DNA from: Paralvinella palmiformis
Lineage: Eukaryota; Annelida; Polychaeta; Terebellida; Alvinellidae
DNA: 64,000 bases
Reading direction: 5' to 3'
Assembly (NCBI GenBank): GCA_025642065.1
Contig: JAODUP010000032.1
Coordinates: 1,391,001-1,455,000, forward strand
Shown: one piece after another, positions 25,614 through 37,598 of the stretch
Position numbering within the stretch: the stretch's first letter is position 1
Layout of the letters: every line of letters begins with the position of its first letter
Notes under the pieces: model-generated
The model's input: the letters and a program-made list of their open reading frames with translations, nothing else
The model's database searches: none
What the model was told of the DNA's origin: nothing
Position numbers and translations under genes: made by a program

Positions 25614-26953
25614 GGACACACACTCATATCCATCCATCCATCCACCCATCCACCTATCCATCCACTCCCGACACGTGCGCGCGTACACGCAGACACACCA
25701 GTAGATCCTGTTAGTTGACATGGTGCATTACCTTTTTTTCTTTTAACATTACTATACATATAGCGTATGTAAGTGTGTTTACTGATGTTTGGCCATCCAT
25801 AACATTACATTGCATTATTTATAAGCACCCTACTCCAGGGTCCTACTGGAGAGTGAAGTCCTTAAAACTGACATAGATCCGGCTTTGCTCCAGGCAAACA
25901 TTATATCACCACAAATTGTTACTTTGAAGTCGGTTACAGAACAATTATTTTCACACAAAGATATAACTAATGCCGTCATATCCAGCAAACCTCAGACATG
26001 AGTGAAATTACTACAGGAAATTTGCATAAAGTAAAATAAACTTTTGTATCCTGCGTGTTTGTGTGTGTGTTTGTGTGTGTGTGTAATCCATAAAAAGAGC
26101 CTTTCCTTCGTGCTAAATAAATATAAGGGAAGCAATATTTTATTTAATACCAGATATCAATTTGATCCAAAATCAGTTTTAACCTTTTTCTCAATCAGAC
26201 TCCAAGAACACTGAGCAATATTCCGCACTTCCCATCAATCGTTCCAGTTTAATTTTAATATTGATCAATATTACTTATTAGTTTGATTTCGTTTTGCCCT
26301 CTTTCAACTACCATCGCTTACTTTGATCTGATAAGAAACGTTCCAGTACGATAAATGGTCCAGAACGGAGAAGTTCATTCAGAAAGTCCTCCTCTTCCCG
26401 TTCTCGTCGTCCAAGGATATCATCATCTCCCACTTCGTAGTTATTCAACAAACGGACAAACTTCCTGTGTATCGGTGAATATCGTCTAATATCACTGGTC
26501 ATCTTCTGGAACAATCTGCAAAATATGGCAGCATATACTGTGTCAGACTCGGTTTGGAAGCGATAACTTTGACAGTTCGCGTACACAGCTATAGAGTGGG
26601 AAAACAGACACTTGAGGGAATCGAGGTTCAAATCAACAAAGTTGGTGCCGAATTTTGACCAAATCTGAGGTTTGGTGGATAGTAGAGTTAACAAGTTTAA
26701 TATACCAAGGATATGATATTCAACGACCAAGGATTCATGACTAACTGAAGTATCACATCCTGAGATTATATAGAGCTACATTATGACATTAGATCAGCAA
26801 GCAATCGAATAAATAAATGATTTCGCGTGAAAGCATTATTTCAGAAATGAATACTTCAAAGTGGAATGATTAATAAGTTAGATATATAGATAGCTAGATA
26901 GGTAGGTAGATAGATAGATATATAGATAGATAGATAGATAGATAGATAAAGAG

Positions 26954-26990
<37 letters not shown>

Positions 26991-27573
26991 GGGGGTGTTC
27001 GTAACTAACTTTTTGGGGGCTCGGTCTTCATTTTCTGTTTGGTTTGTTTTTCCTTGGAAGTGGAGGGCGTAGTCTGTACCAGCAGCTAGATAACGACTGA
27101 GACTTGCCTGCCAAATCTCTTCTATAACCTCTGATAGCTTATGGTGGTTTACTTGTCCATCAGGCTGGTTCTGGACGCTGGTCGGCGGAAGCGACGCGAC
27201 TGACGTCACCGAATGGTGCGTACTGACCACGTCATAGATATCGGGGTCGTTGTCCTGGTGCACTGAAACGGTACCGGAAGAGTTTGGCTGGAAACAGATG
27301 CTATGAAGAACGTGTAGAAAGCGGACTTCCGGCGGCATCGCCAATTGGTTTACCTGGTTCGTAGCCATAATCTGATCTTTCCACTTGTGATGAGTTCAAT
27401 GACACTTGGAATAATATGTCGTCATCTCTGTGCGAGACCAAATAACAGCCAAGAAGGATCCCGGATGATATGACAGCCAGAAGGAAGAGCAGGACGATGG
27501 AGATCAGGCAGCCGAACGTAATTTGACGCCGTCTCTCATATTTCTCGTCTTCCACGAATCCGGTTGTTGACAT
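23465..27573 (-). CDS. Membrane-anchored EndoU-fold protein lacking both catalytic histidines
   Basis: Five minus-strand exons at 27573-27354, 27262-27010, 26515-26322, 24305-24106 and 23695-23465 give exactly 366 codons (365 aa) with all phases matching. Residues 1-17 are short and charged (ERRR), followed by a single hydrophobic span at about 18-44 and no signal peptide, so a type II membrane protein is expected. A linker with an NSS glycosylation sequon follows. The EndoU domain runs from about residue 110 to the end: LAAGTDYALHFQGKT, RAPKKLF, NNWIQFYLQEK, MFIGTSPDFELALYSLC. EndoU enzymes (XendoU, placental protein 11) are Mn-dependent poly(U)-preferring endoribonucleases using two His and one Lys. 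Here the usual FEH reads FET (Thr250) and GFHNW reads GLNNW (Asn265). Only the Lys (304, in MKPLS) looks conserved. A pseudo-enzyme is likely. An AATAAA on the minus strand lies about 330 bp past the stop (23131-23136). Confidence 0.9.
24106..24305 (-). CDS. EndoU-like gene exon 4: altered active-site exon
   Basis: The acceptor is CATTCCAG and the donor is CAG|GTAAAA, phase 0. It encodes FETVFVGVKHE and GLNNWIQFYLQEK, the region that normally supplies both catalytic histidines. The surrounding fold residues are well kept. Confidence 0.9.
24420..24700. repeat. Degenerate TAGG/TAGA-type repeat tract
   Basis: Purine-rich irregular repeats such as GGTAGATA, GGTAGGTA and AAGTAGGTAGATAGG lie within the EndoU-like gene's large intron. 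The long antisense frame here is a by-product of the repeat. Confidence 0.7.
24905..25112 (+). mobile_element. Candidate second tRNA-related SINE
   Basis: TCCGATGGTATAGCGAAGTG and ACAGGTTCGATCCC form an A/B-box-like pair, followed by a GC-richer body unlike the surrounding AT-rich intron. No second copy was found here, so this is tentative. Confidence 0.4.
25130..25545 (-). mobile_element. LINE 3' fragment (C-terminal end of reverse transcriptase ORF)
   Basis: Minus-strand translation shows LQRIQNNAARIV near 25525-25490, then VKSYGDCAFSVATTTLWNRL near 25275-25210. These correspond to the family 'LQ.vQN.aARl' and 'tYGdrAFsvaaP.lWN.LP' blocks found at the C terminus of CR1/L2/Jockey-type elements. 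Stops and frameshifts interrupt it. It lies inside the EndoU-like gene's 2-kb intron. Confidence 0.8.
26322..26515 (-). CDS. EndoU-like gene exon 3: helical N-lobe
   Basis: The acceptor is TTTTGCAG and the donor is A|GTAAGC, phase 1. It encodes the family's helical block (KFVRLLNNYEV, then an acidic EREEEDFLNELL stretch), which aligns in character with the LLDNY and FLDALL segments of EndoU proteins. Confidence 0.85.
26880..26990. repeat. (TAGA)n microsatellite
   Basis: Tetranucleotide tract in the EndoU-like gene intron, immediately past the exon 2 donor. Confidence 0.95.
27010..27262 (-). CDS. EndoU-like gene exon 2: stalk and start of EndoU domain
   Basis: The acceptor is CCGTTTCAG at 27264-27263. 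It is the only nearby AG that keeps phase 1, and it leaves a 91-bp intron. A pyrimidine-rich AG at 27289-27288 would be out of phase. The donor is AA|GTTAGT, phase 2. The exon ends within the EndoU RAPKK motif. Confidence 0.75.
27354..27573 (-). CDS. EndoU-like gene exon 1: start codon and transmembrane segment
   Basis: ATG at 27573 is the first Met that gives a short cytosolic head (MSTTGFVEDEKYERRR) before the membrane span. Upstream in-frame sequence is closed by a TAA after a few codons. The donor is CCAG|GTAAAC, phase 1. Confidence 0.8.
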
Positions 27574-27853
27574 GGCCAGGAGATCCCCTCCGGTCACGTT
27601 ACCGAAGTAAAGTATTCTTTAAACAGGTGTCACGCACGTAGAACTAAGTGTTCCTTCAAATAGTAGAAGTAGAATAGCCATAAATAATAATTACTGTAAC
27701 CATCACTGGAAAGATAACCATTATTATATCTATAGCTGTAATAATAATAATAATAATAATAATAGTAACAATAATACTAGATGTTGTCATCATTATTGTG
27801 GTTAATATGTTATATTTACTACTACTACTACTACCACTACTACTACTACTATC

Positions 27854-27887
<34 letters not shown>

Positions 27888-29106
27888 TTATTATTTCCCA
27901 TGATAATAATAAAAATATCTTAGTAACAGCATTAGCAGTAACAATAATAACAACAACAATTATGATATTAATAAATGGAAAAGTTAATGATGTTCGCAAT
28001 AAAAATAATGTTTACATCATTTATGAGAACATGTATCACTTATTTGTTCATATTGACAAAGGGTGTGGGTAAAGCTCACTCACTCACTCACTCACTCATT
28101 CACTCACTCAAATTCTTTATCACTTTACTCATACTTTTGACGAAACCCGATTATAATGCGCAGAGAATAATAACAAAGTAACAAAACATTAAAAGAATTA
28201 AAAATTGTCGATTAACATAGAAACTACTAAACTACTACATTTGATGATAAAAAACAAACAAACAAACAACACAGTATTGTACTAAAATAGTAGTATTAAT
28301 CTCAGAGAAATCGGGTCAATGTCAAAGTAAGTCAGCGTTTACTAGAAGCTAGTGATAACGACTAGAGTGTTTATGTGCTCTGGGTCTACGCCAATAATAT
28401 ACCATATATACCTAGACAGGTTGTATTCAGGTGACACAGCTATTGGGCTAGCTAGGTATATATGCTATCATAATATGTACAATAAATTCGCTATTTACTA
28501 CCAACGAGTATGTCGTTATTGGTCTGGCTTTTGTTCAATAAATTAAAATCGCTCCTAGATATAAACAACGTTTGTCAACACTCGTTATATAAATAAATCC
28601 AACTAGTCACATACAGGAGATATTTCTTTCTACCGGAGGCTCTGTGACGTACGCTTCGATGAAAGCATACACCTATCCAAACAATCTACAAACATTTCAA
28701 GTATTTGTAACACTCGTTTTAGGGATCTTAGTTCGTATATATATATATATAAAGAGAGAGAGAGAGAGAGAGAGCGTGTGTGTGTGTGTGTGTGTGCTCA
28801 ATGGCTTATATTAAGGTATATGCACCGCCGCGGCTTGTCAATATTCAATGCACTATAAATGTTACGCCAAATCGATTAACTTTGAAAAGGACACAGATGC
28901 CGTTATACCCAGCTGCACCAGAACGCCTGTATTACAACTGTCTAACGACGTTGCCTCTCACCGCGTACTCACCTTATACTTTCGCCGTCCAAGCGCAAGC
29001 CTCATTTTACTACGTCAACTCTAAACATCGTACCGCTTCGAATAAGACAACTCGCCTCAACAGAAACCCGCCAGTGTTGTCATTGGCTCTCTCTGTCTAG
29101 TAAGCT

Positions 29107-29137
<31 letters not shown>

Positions 29138-31120
29138 GTGTGTGTGTGTGTTTGTGTGTCCAGGGGTAGAATGACATTAAGAGTTTTGTATCACTTGACA
29201 GAGGGTTGTTGTTGTTGTCCCCAGGTGAACTCTGTGCTGAGTGGTGGTGGCTTGGCTGGTGATGGTGACGCAACATCGTATTATGGAAGATACCGTTTGG
29301 TTATATCTGGCTACTGTAGGACGCGTGGTGGAGGTATTCGCGACAGTTATCTCTGGTTTATGTCCCTGTGTCTGTCTACTGGTTGGTTAGACTCTTCTGT
29401 AGCCTACGAGGGCAAGCACCAGTGTGTGTGTGTGTGCGCGCGCGCGCGCGTGAAAACTGTGCTAGTATTAAATTACTCTAGCAGCTTGCGAATGATTTGA
29501 AGCAGGTATTTCAGTTGAATTAGTACTTTTGTTAATTTGTTTTCTTTGTCAGCGTTGAGACCAAATAGCGTTATAGTCAATGTAATTTTGTTTCTAATTT
29601 GTTACTGCATCTTAGTGAATAAACAGGGTTATGGGGTTATAAACACACTGAGAAATAAACATCAACTCGGCTGATGTTATCTGAAATTTAATTACTTTCT
29701 GTAAATCTCCAACAACACAACAAATGACGAGTCGTGAAGTCATAAATGAAATGATTATTTTGATAATAATCCAATGACCATTTAGGGATCCGAACTCTCC
29801 CTTTTTACACAAGATCCCTTTTTTTGTGGAACATCTTCAAGCTTAGCAATATTTCACAGCCGGAAACATATAAATGCCCTCTTGCGCATATATTAAACAT
29901 CAAGTTTCGCCACGTCTATGAAATGGACCGGTCCAACTTCATGCTGTTTGATGGTGTGGCGGGGGGGGGGGGTATACATAGAACAGAAATATTTTGTAAA
30001 TACCAAAAATTAAGCCGATTAAATCTTTAAGAAGTTCTCAGAATTGTAAAGTATGATATTAATAATTCTTGAATTATATGAAATATTTGGAATCTTAGCA
30101 TCCATGCATTTCTAACTTAGTTCGAAGGCGTTATGATATCAAACTACGAACCTTATATAAAGTTGGTATTTTTCGCTTAAATTTAGCCATGTTTTATTTG
30201 ATAAACAAACATAGAAATAGAGCCATCATTATTCTGAGGTTAGAGAGTAATAAAAGATTAGATTGATGGCGCCCCATGTCCTGTGAGCACAATGTAGATA
30301 CTGATAACTGTGCCGTAATCAGCTTCTTTTTGTTCAAGTTCATACTTAACTATAAAAAGTAATCAACACAATATTTCTGTAATAAAGGTTAGTTTCAGAT
30401 AAAAGAATATTACTTGAATAGATGCAGGACATGTTTCTATAAGTCAAGCAAAGGTTTCATATATGTGACATATTTCTATATTATTGTACAAGCTGGAAAT
30501 AAATATTGGGATATTCGTGTAATGTGAAAAACCTATATGGATTCAGTGGGAAATAATTCATGCAACCTGGAAATCATAACGTGGTTTCAACCTGAATATC
30601 ATTAAGTGGGTCTAACGTGGAAGACTTGACGCAAATTCAACATGGAAAACATGCCTAGAGCCGGCTACATTAGTTCTATATTAGCACTGACTGGAGACTT
30701 CAATAGTCAACTGAGGTTCGACTATTATTGACATGCTGTAAGCCTTATTTAGTTTCTGTACAACAGAACTATTCAAAATTAATAAATATAATCAGTAAAT
30801 AATGCCTTAGTACTGATTTAGACATTGCAAAATTAAGAAGAAATTATAATGGATATATAAGGTACAGGGCGTTACGTTAGTACAATAAGCTCAACCGGTT
30901 TAATTCTAGTTATATTTATACAAAATAAACATTAACAGAACACAAGGTGTAATCCCAGTAATATAAGAAGTTACTTACATAGCCCATAGGAAAATGCTCT
31001 CTCTATAACGCAAACAATTCTTGAAAATAATGTGATGTTTTTTGCATGTTGTCTGCTGTTAAACATATTGAAATGTGAGGATGAATTAAAACATATATAC
31101 GGCTTATCGTAGATAGAGGA
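27574..31120. other. Upstream of EndoU-like gene, no gene recognised
   Basis: Trinucleotide (AAT/ACT) tracts at 27736-27900, (CTCA)n at 28078-28110, and several CT/GT/GA runs at 28735-28797, 29106-29150 and 29422-29450. The frame at 28798-29100 has no recognisable domain. Confidence 0.5.
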
Positions 31121-31433
31121 ATGCTGGTGAATTGCAGGTCGCTCCTCATCTCGTCACAGCAACAAAAACTAAATACTAAACAAGATAAGGAGATACAATC
31201 TAATGGTCGTTAAAAAAGCCTGCTAACATCTCTTATTGACACTGTCGGCTCATTTATCCTACTTTGTATACAAAAATGGTGGTACAATATCTAACATTTA
31301 CATTTCTAAGGTCAGCTAGAGAATAAAATACGGAAAACTCGGCAACGTATCTAGTTGTGATTGTTTATAATATACTGAATCCAGAGTAGCGACTATTCGT
31401 GCTGGGACGTGTACTTTGTATACACACACACAT

Positions 31434-31480
<47 letters not shown>

Positions 31481-32103
31481 GATAAACATGTCAATTTTTT
31501 AATACCTATATTCACACGATTGTTGACATATAGCTAGTTATATCACGTCAATAATCTTGGAGGACTACTGCCGACATAACAGGTTATATCAAATGGCATT
31601 GTACTATTAATAGTAGCGTGAATGGCGATGTTCTACTTTAAGTAAAGTGACGCATTTAAGCAATCACTAGTATAAGTTGACCTCGTTTTCGGGTGAACAT
31701 AGCAACCAAGATAAACATTTACAACGTATTCTGCTTATAATCCTACACGGATTAAAGAAGCTACGATAAATAATAGAGTTTGCTCCGGTGATATATACTG
31801 ATATATGTGCAGAAGAAAGAGATTTCAGGTAAATTATGACTTATTATCTAATCTATATAAATATAAGTGAATGTGTGTTTGTTTGTCTGTATGTATACTC
31901 GCAAAAATTATGACAAAAGAGTCGTAAACGGCGGTGAATATTACATTGGTTAATAGACCGATCCAATTACCCCTGGCGCCACCATGCGGCTGAATTTCAC
32001 ACTACGGTCTCGGGTTAGAAGTCTAAGTTCCATGGCAATTCACGCGTGTAGTCGCCGATGAATGTTGTACTGAAAAGCTGTATATAGGTTATTTACCAGT
32101 TAT
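31121..32103 (+). repeat. Tandem duplication, copy 1 (983 bp)
   Basis: Head-to-tail with 32104-33078. Differences seen are one substitution (CAGCAAC/CAACAAC) and the length of an internal (GA)n tract. No coding sequence recognised. It includes a stretch resembling the 5' end of Helitron-type repeats (near 31852, TCTAATCTATATAAATATAA). Confidence 0.95.
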
Positions 32104-33078
32104 ATGCTGGTGAATTGCAGGTCGCTCCTCATCTCGTCACAACAACAAAAACTAAATACTAAACAAGATAAGGAGATACAATCTAATGGTCGTTAAAAAA
32201 GCCTGCTAACATCTCTTATTGACACTGTCGGCTCATTTATCCTACTTTGTATACAAAAATGGTGGTACAATATCTAACATTTACATTTCTAAGGTCAGCT
32301 AGAGAATAAAATACGGAAAACTCGGCAACGTATCTAGTTGTGATTGTTTATAATATACTGAATCCAGAGTAGCGACTATTCGTGCTGGGACGTGTACTTT
32401 GTATACACACACACATACACACACACACACAGAGAGAGAGAGAGGGGGAGAGAGAGATAAACATGTCAATTTTTTAATACCTATATTCACACGATTGTTG
32501 ACATATAGCTAGTTATATCACGTCAATAATCTTGGAGGACTACTGCCGACATAACAGGTTATATCAAATGGCATTGTACTATTAATAGTAGCGTGAATGG
32601 CGATGTTCTACTTTAAGTAAAGTGACGCATTTAAGCAATCACTAGTATAAGTTGACCTCGTTTTCGGGTGAACATAGCAACCAAGATAAACATTTACAAC
32701 GTATTCTGCTTATAATCCTACACGGATTAAAGAAGCTACGATAAATAATAGAGTTTGCTCCGGTGATATATACTGATATATGTGCAGAAGAAAGAGATTT
32801 CAGGTAAATTATGACTTATTATCTAATCTATATAAATATAAGTGAATGTGTGTTTGTTTGTCTGTATGTATACTCGCAAAAATTATGACAAAAGAGTCGT
32901 AAACGGCGGTGAATATTACATTGGTTAATAGACCGATCCAATTACCCCTGGCGCCACCATGCGGCTGAATTTCACACTACGGTCTCGGGTTAGAAGTCTA
33001 AGTTCCATGGCAATTCACGCGTGTAGTCGCCGATGAATGTTGTACTGAAAAGCTGTATATAGGTTATTTACCAGTTAT
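32104..33078 (+). repeat. Tandem duplication, copy 2 (975 bp)
   Basis: Second, almost identical copy, 8 bp shorter in the (GA)n tract. The near-identity implies a very recent event or an assembly duplication. Confidence 0.95.
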
Positions 33079-34138
33079 ATTTGGATTTATTTATAGTCCA
33101 TTAAGGGTATCAATTTAATCAATTCATCTAAACTTTAATTTTAAAACCATTTATTTATTAATCCATTGAAATCCATGCTAAAAAAATACTTGTCAACCTA
33201 TAACGCAGGCTTAGCTATGTCATTCATCTGGAAAGATCGGTCAACTCAATCATTGGATTATATCCTGATAACTATTGAGTTAAAATCTTTGGAAAGACAC
33301 AATCGTTCAGCTGAAATACTAGTCTCAGTCTCTATGTAATATGAAATTATTTGCTGAAAGATTTCCAGTATTAACCGTTAGTGAAAAGTTGCCATCTCCT
33401 ATTAACAGTGGGGGCCGTGGTTGCTTCTAATCCGAGACCCCAGTTGCAAAGCTTATCTGGGGTTATCACATCTACTGCTACATTATTAGATCATATATCT
33501 ACTCAAAAACTTATGGACTCAGGTAAAGTAGTTTTTGTTAGTTTTATAGTTATTGATATGGCTAATCACTTTAGAATATTTAAAGAGAAACATAAACACA
33601 AATATTTAAAAAAAATTCTTTTGGGGGGAGAATTTTGCTTTAAAATTCAACCAATTATTATTACAAACATATTTTAGTTCTGTTTATGATTATAATTGCC
33701 CTGATCTTGCATATAATAATGGCATTGAAAGTATATCAAATGTGAATCATGGATGTCTTAGCGGCAACAATGCACTAATCTTGCACGCGTCTTCCTTTAG
33801 ATGTTCATGCACGCCAAACATGTTATTTGTAATACTTCAAATCAGGAGTAAAAACTCCATCATCGAATCCCGGAAAGGGTTGATGGTGGATGGAAAACAT
33901 ACAATGAATACTCTGTATCATTTATATACCACTGACAACTTGGAAAAACGAATTTACACCTACATGTATGTCTACGATCATGAGGATAAGGTGGCGGAGC
34001 TACCGCGGCTATACGGTTTTTGCTTGTGTATGTTTAAATTTTAATTTTCACAAATTTATTTCTATAATTATAATGAATTATGCAAAGTATCAGTTGCTTG
34101 TCTTATGACCCCATGGTGGTAATACCATTTGTTTAGCG
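33079..34138. other. Region 5' of the LINE endonuclease
   Basis: Could include the LINE's 5' region or ORF1, but I recognise no ORF1 motif (no zinc knuckle, PHD or coiled coil). Confidence 0.4.
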
Positions 34139-35720
34139 ATGTGCCCAGGTAGTGGAAAGCATCCAAAGCAGATTGGGTCTGATGCAAGTAATTTGATCAC
34201 TGTGCCAATGACACCAAATAAAGGCACAGCTATACAAAATATAAGTATTGGTCTTATAAATTGTCAGTCGATCTGTAACAAATCTGATGAAATATCTCAT
34301 GTTGTTAAGGGTATGGATCTTGATGCTCTTGTCATTACAGAGACTTGGTTGACTGGTAATGTTTCAGACCAGAAAATTGTTGGTGGTGTGACTCCAGCTG
34401 GATATTCATTCCATTGGGCAGCTCGGATTCACAAGAAAGAAGTCGGAATTCTTCTCTGTGATTCTTTGAAGTGTGAAACCCATTTGCGCTTTCAGGCTAA
34501 GTCTTTCGAAAATTATCAACTGGGACTTTTGTATCTGGGGGGGGGGGGGATAGGTGTTTGTGTAGCTATTATCTACCGATTACACCCCACTAAGGAAAAT
34601 GGCCTGCAAGCAGCAGATTTCTTCAAGGAATATTCTGGATTTGTTGACTCTCTTGCTACCAATAGTGGCCATCTGTTGATCTTAGGTGATCTCAATATAC
34701 TTTGGGATTACCAGAGGAATGCAGATACCAAACAACTGGCTGACATTCTTAGATCTGCCAATATCAGGGAGCATGTCCAAGAAAGAACACACAGACATAG
34801 TCACATCTTAGATCTTGTCATCTCCAGTGATTATGACAATTTGATTAAAGGTGTGTCTGTGTCTTCCATGCTTTCTGATCATTTCCTTATTAACATCAAT
34901 GTATCTTTACAGAAACAATCTGTTTCAGCTAAAGTTATTTCATATAGAAAATATAAGTCGATTGACAAGGAGGATTTTCTGCCTGATCTGCGAGTCTCTG
35001 CTCTGGTATTGGATCCACCAGATGATGTGGATCATCTGGTGGATCTCTATGATGGTATATTGAGAGACATTGTAAATGAGCATGTACCTTTATGGACAAA
35101 GGAAATTCCAAGAAGACAATGCTTCCATGGTATAATAAGAACATACAAGCTGCAAAGAGACAAAGAAGGTATTGTGAGAGGCTGTGGATCAGGACCAGTT
35201 TGTGTGTTCATTATGAAATGTTCAAGGTCAATAAAATTCTAGTTAAAAATACCCTTGCCTCTGCTAAATCTAAATATTATAATAAAAAGATCAAAGCATC
35301 CAAGGGAAATCAAAGGACTGTTTTCAGTGTTGTGAATAAAGTATTACATAAACGTCAAACTGTCCTTCCAAATAATATCAACTCAGATAAAAATATGGCC
35401 CATTGTTTTAATAACTTCTTCGGTCAAAAGATATTAAATATAGATAGTGGATTCCATTCCAGCACCGTATCACAGGTTAAGCCATTGGTAGAAGAGTTCT
35501 GCATATCCATGATGGATACATTTGATCCTTTTACAGAGACTGATATCGGACAGTTGCTGAAAAGGTCATCTAATGCTTTCTGTGTAGGTTGACCCAACAT
35601 GACTTGTGAAAGATTGTCTGGATGTTCTAATAAGCCCAATTACAAATATAGTTAATAAATCATTATCTCTGAGTGTTTTCCCAAGATCCATGACAACAAG
35701 TCACCCATACAGAAATTGGA
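34139..35720 (+). mobile_element. CR1/L2-like LINE: endonuclease domain plus linker, truncated before RT core
   Basis: A 367-codon frame (34139-35242) encodes an apurinic-endonuclease domain with its signature residues: LINCQS, ITETWL, LGDLNI, HSHILDLVIS and SDHFLI. The linker continues in another frame (LPWYNKNIQAAKRQRR, KYYNKKI, FNNFF) up to a stop near 35590. After a second shift, a short piece corresponding to the start of the RT region (LVKDCLDVLISPI) is seen. Homology then stops near 35700, so the reverse transcriptase is missing and the copy is dead. A G-homopolymer at about 34538-34549 lies inside the frame. Clade assignment is approximate. Confidence 0.85.
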
Positions 35721-36149
35721 CAGATCAAATATTAAGGTAGCTTACTGCCAATTTTTGGAAGTCTTCTGAAGTAAATAAATCACTTGGCACATGAAAACTA
35801 AACAGATTTTGTGGCACAGAATCATCAGACTTAAAAATACTCACATTAAATATGCGAAACATGTCAGAGGTTAATTTAGTAAAAACACTATAATAACGGA
35901 ATATGTCAAAAGAATAACTTCAGTGTTTCTATGGGTGGGTGAAGTGACAATTTTACATATCAAATTATCCTACAAAGGATATTTATGACTAAAAAGCATT
36001 AACTATAAATATTTTAACTTTTATAAGCATATTTTCTCTATTTTTGGAAATACAAAAATTAAATAAAACCCTACCTACCTATTTTTGCAGAAGAAAAAAA
36101 ACCTATGGGAAACGAGATATTTATTTTATGATGCCTAATATTTCTATTA

Positions 36150-36545
36150 AACCATTACAATAAACTTAAAAGAAATATGAAAATCAATTATTTTAAAAGT
36201 CAGCTAGAAGCAAATAAACACAATATTAAAAATACATGGAAAATATTAAGATCTGCCACTAATAAAACAAATGATAAATCAAATTCAACATCCAAACATA
36301 GATGGTAATGGTAAAAATGTAATTTTAAATAGCAGAGTCATTTAACAAATTTATGCTGATATATGCAAAAGTATGAGTGAAAATGTTCCAAATTCTAATG
36401 GGCATTTTACAGATGATCTCAATATAAACCAGACTGATAGCATGTTTCTAGAACTAATTGATGAATGCCAAATTATACAAATTATAAATAAACTCAAACC
36501 CCAAATGAGCTTGGGACATGATAAATTCACAATAAAATAATGTAA
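36150..36545 (+). mobile_element. Second LINE fragment (Jockey/RTE-like linker region)
   Basis: Plus-strand pieces YFKSQLEANKHNIKNTWKIL, SMFLELIDECQIIQIINKLK and LGHDKFTIK match the LINE pattern 'N..niK.tWk.in' followed by 'MFL.p....Ei..iin.LK...s.G.Dgis', just ahead of the RT core. It is broken by stops and ends before RT. It differs from the 34.1-35.7 kb element, so it is an independent insertion. Confidence 0.75.
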
Positions 36546-37517
36546 TAATTCATAATAAACATAATTCAACCATTAACCCGTTAGTTTTTGGCATGATTAT
36601 AACAGATCCGGAACATTGACGTTTAAGGTTAAAATGGCGGGAACATTCCGGTATTATCATTCAGCAGACCCCCCCCCCCCTATAAATCCCACAATACAAA
36701 GCGCGGCTGGTTTGTTTTTTGCTTGTGACATCTTCATGCTTCAGGCTTATTACAGTCGTCTTCTGGTACCAATCCTTTGATGTTAATATGTAGTCTGTGT
36801 TTAAATAATAAAGATATACCTCCGTATTTAAACCAATATTTAATAACCGTGCGCAAGATACGGAATGGCATTGAAGCCACTGATCATTTTGATGTTTGTT
36901 AATGACAGACACTATAAAGAAATACTGGTGTCGCTTAGTCCACCAGATTAACTCATGATCTGCTCATTGGAAAGATCATACATTTGTGTTTTTAATTAGC
37001 CATGAATGATTGGCTATTAGATAGCCACAGGCAATGGAAGCATCGTGTGTCGGCGTGTATGGTCGAGGATGATTGTAATTGGATAATAGCAATTATCGCG
37101 GGTGAACCATTACAGACAATATGTTGTTGTGACTGAACCAGCGGAAATATTTTGAAAATTTTCGTGTTGTCGTATTAACGAGATCATTTTAAATTGAAAT
37201 ATCACATTCTGTTGGCGAAATAAAGTGTCGCAGTCGGAACGCAGAACACGATTTTGTCCGGATTAAAGAATCAATTATAATCGAGCTAAATAATGTGTCG
37301 GATGGTGGATTTGTCGGATATTCTCCACATGTGTGTGGTAACATTTTATCTTTGTCGTGTCAAATGATTAAAACAAATTCTATGTGTGTCTGGCCAATAT
37401 GTATATTGTGCCATTTACTTGGCAGTCTTATGAAAATGGATAAAATTAAAACAAACATGTATCACTGTACAACACCTTTGATTGGTTCTTGCTAATTATG
37501 GCACTTTATTAAATGTA

Positions 37518-37598
<81 letters not shown>

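Noticed and set aside
27656..27999. Ile/Ser-rich and Val/Leu-rich peptides
   Set aside because: Products of AAT/ACT trinucleotide repeats.
36574..36700. TTAACCCG end resembling a piggyBac terminus
   Set aside because: No matching inverted end, TTAA partner or transposase could be found nearby; a six-base match is expected by chance.
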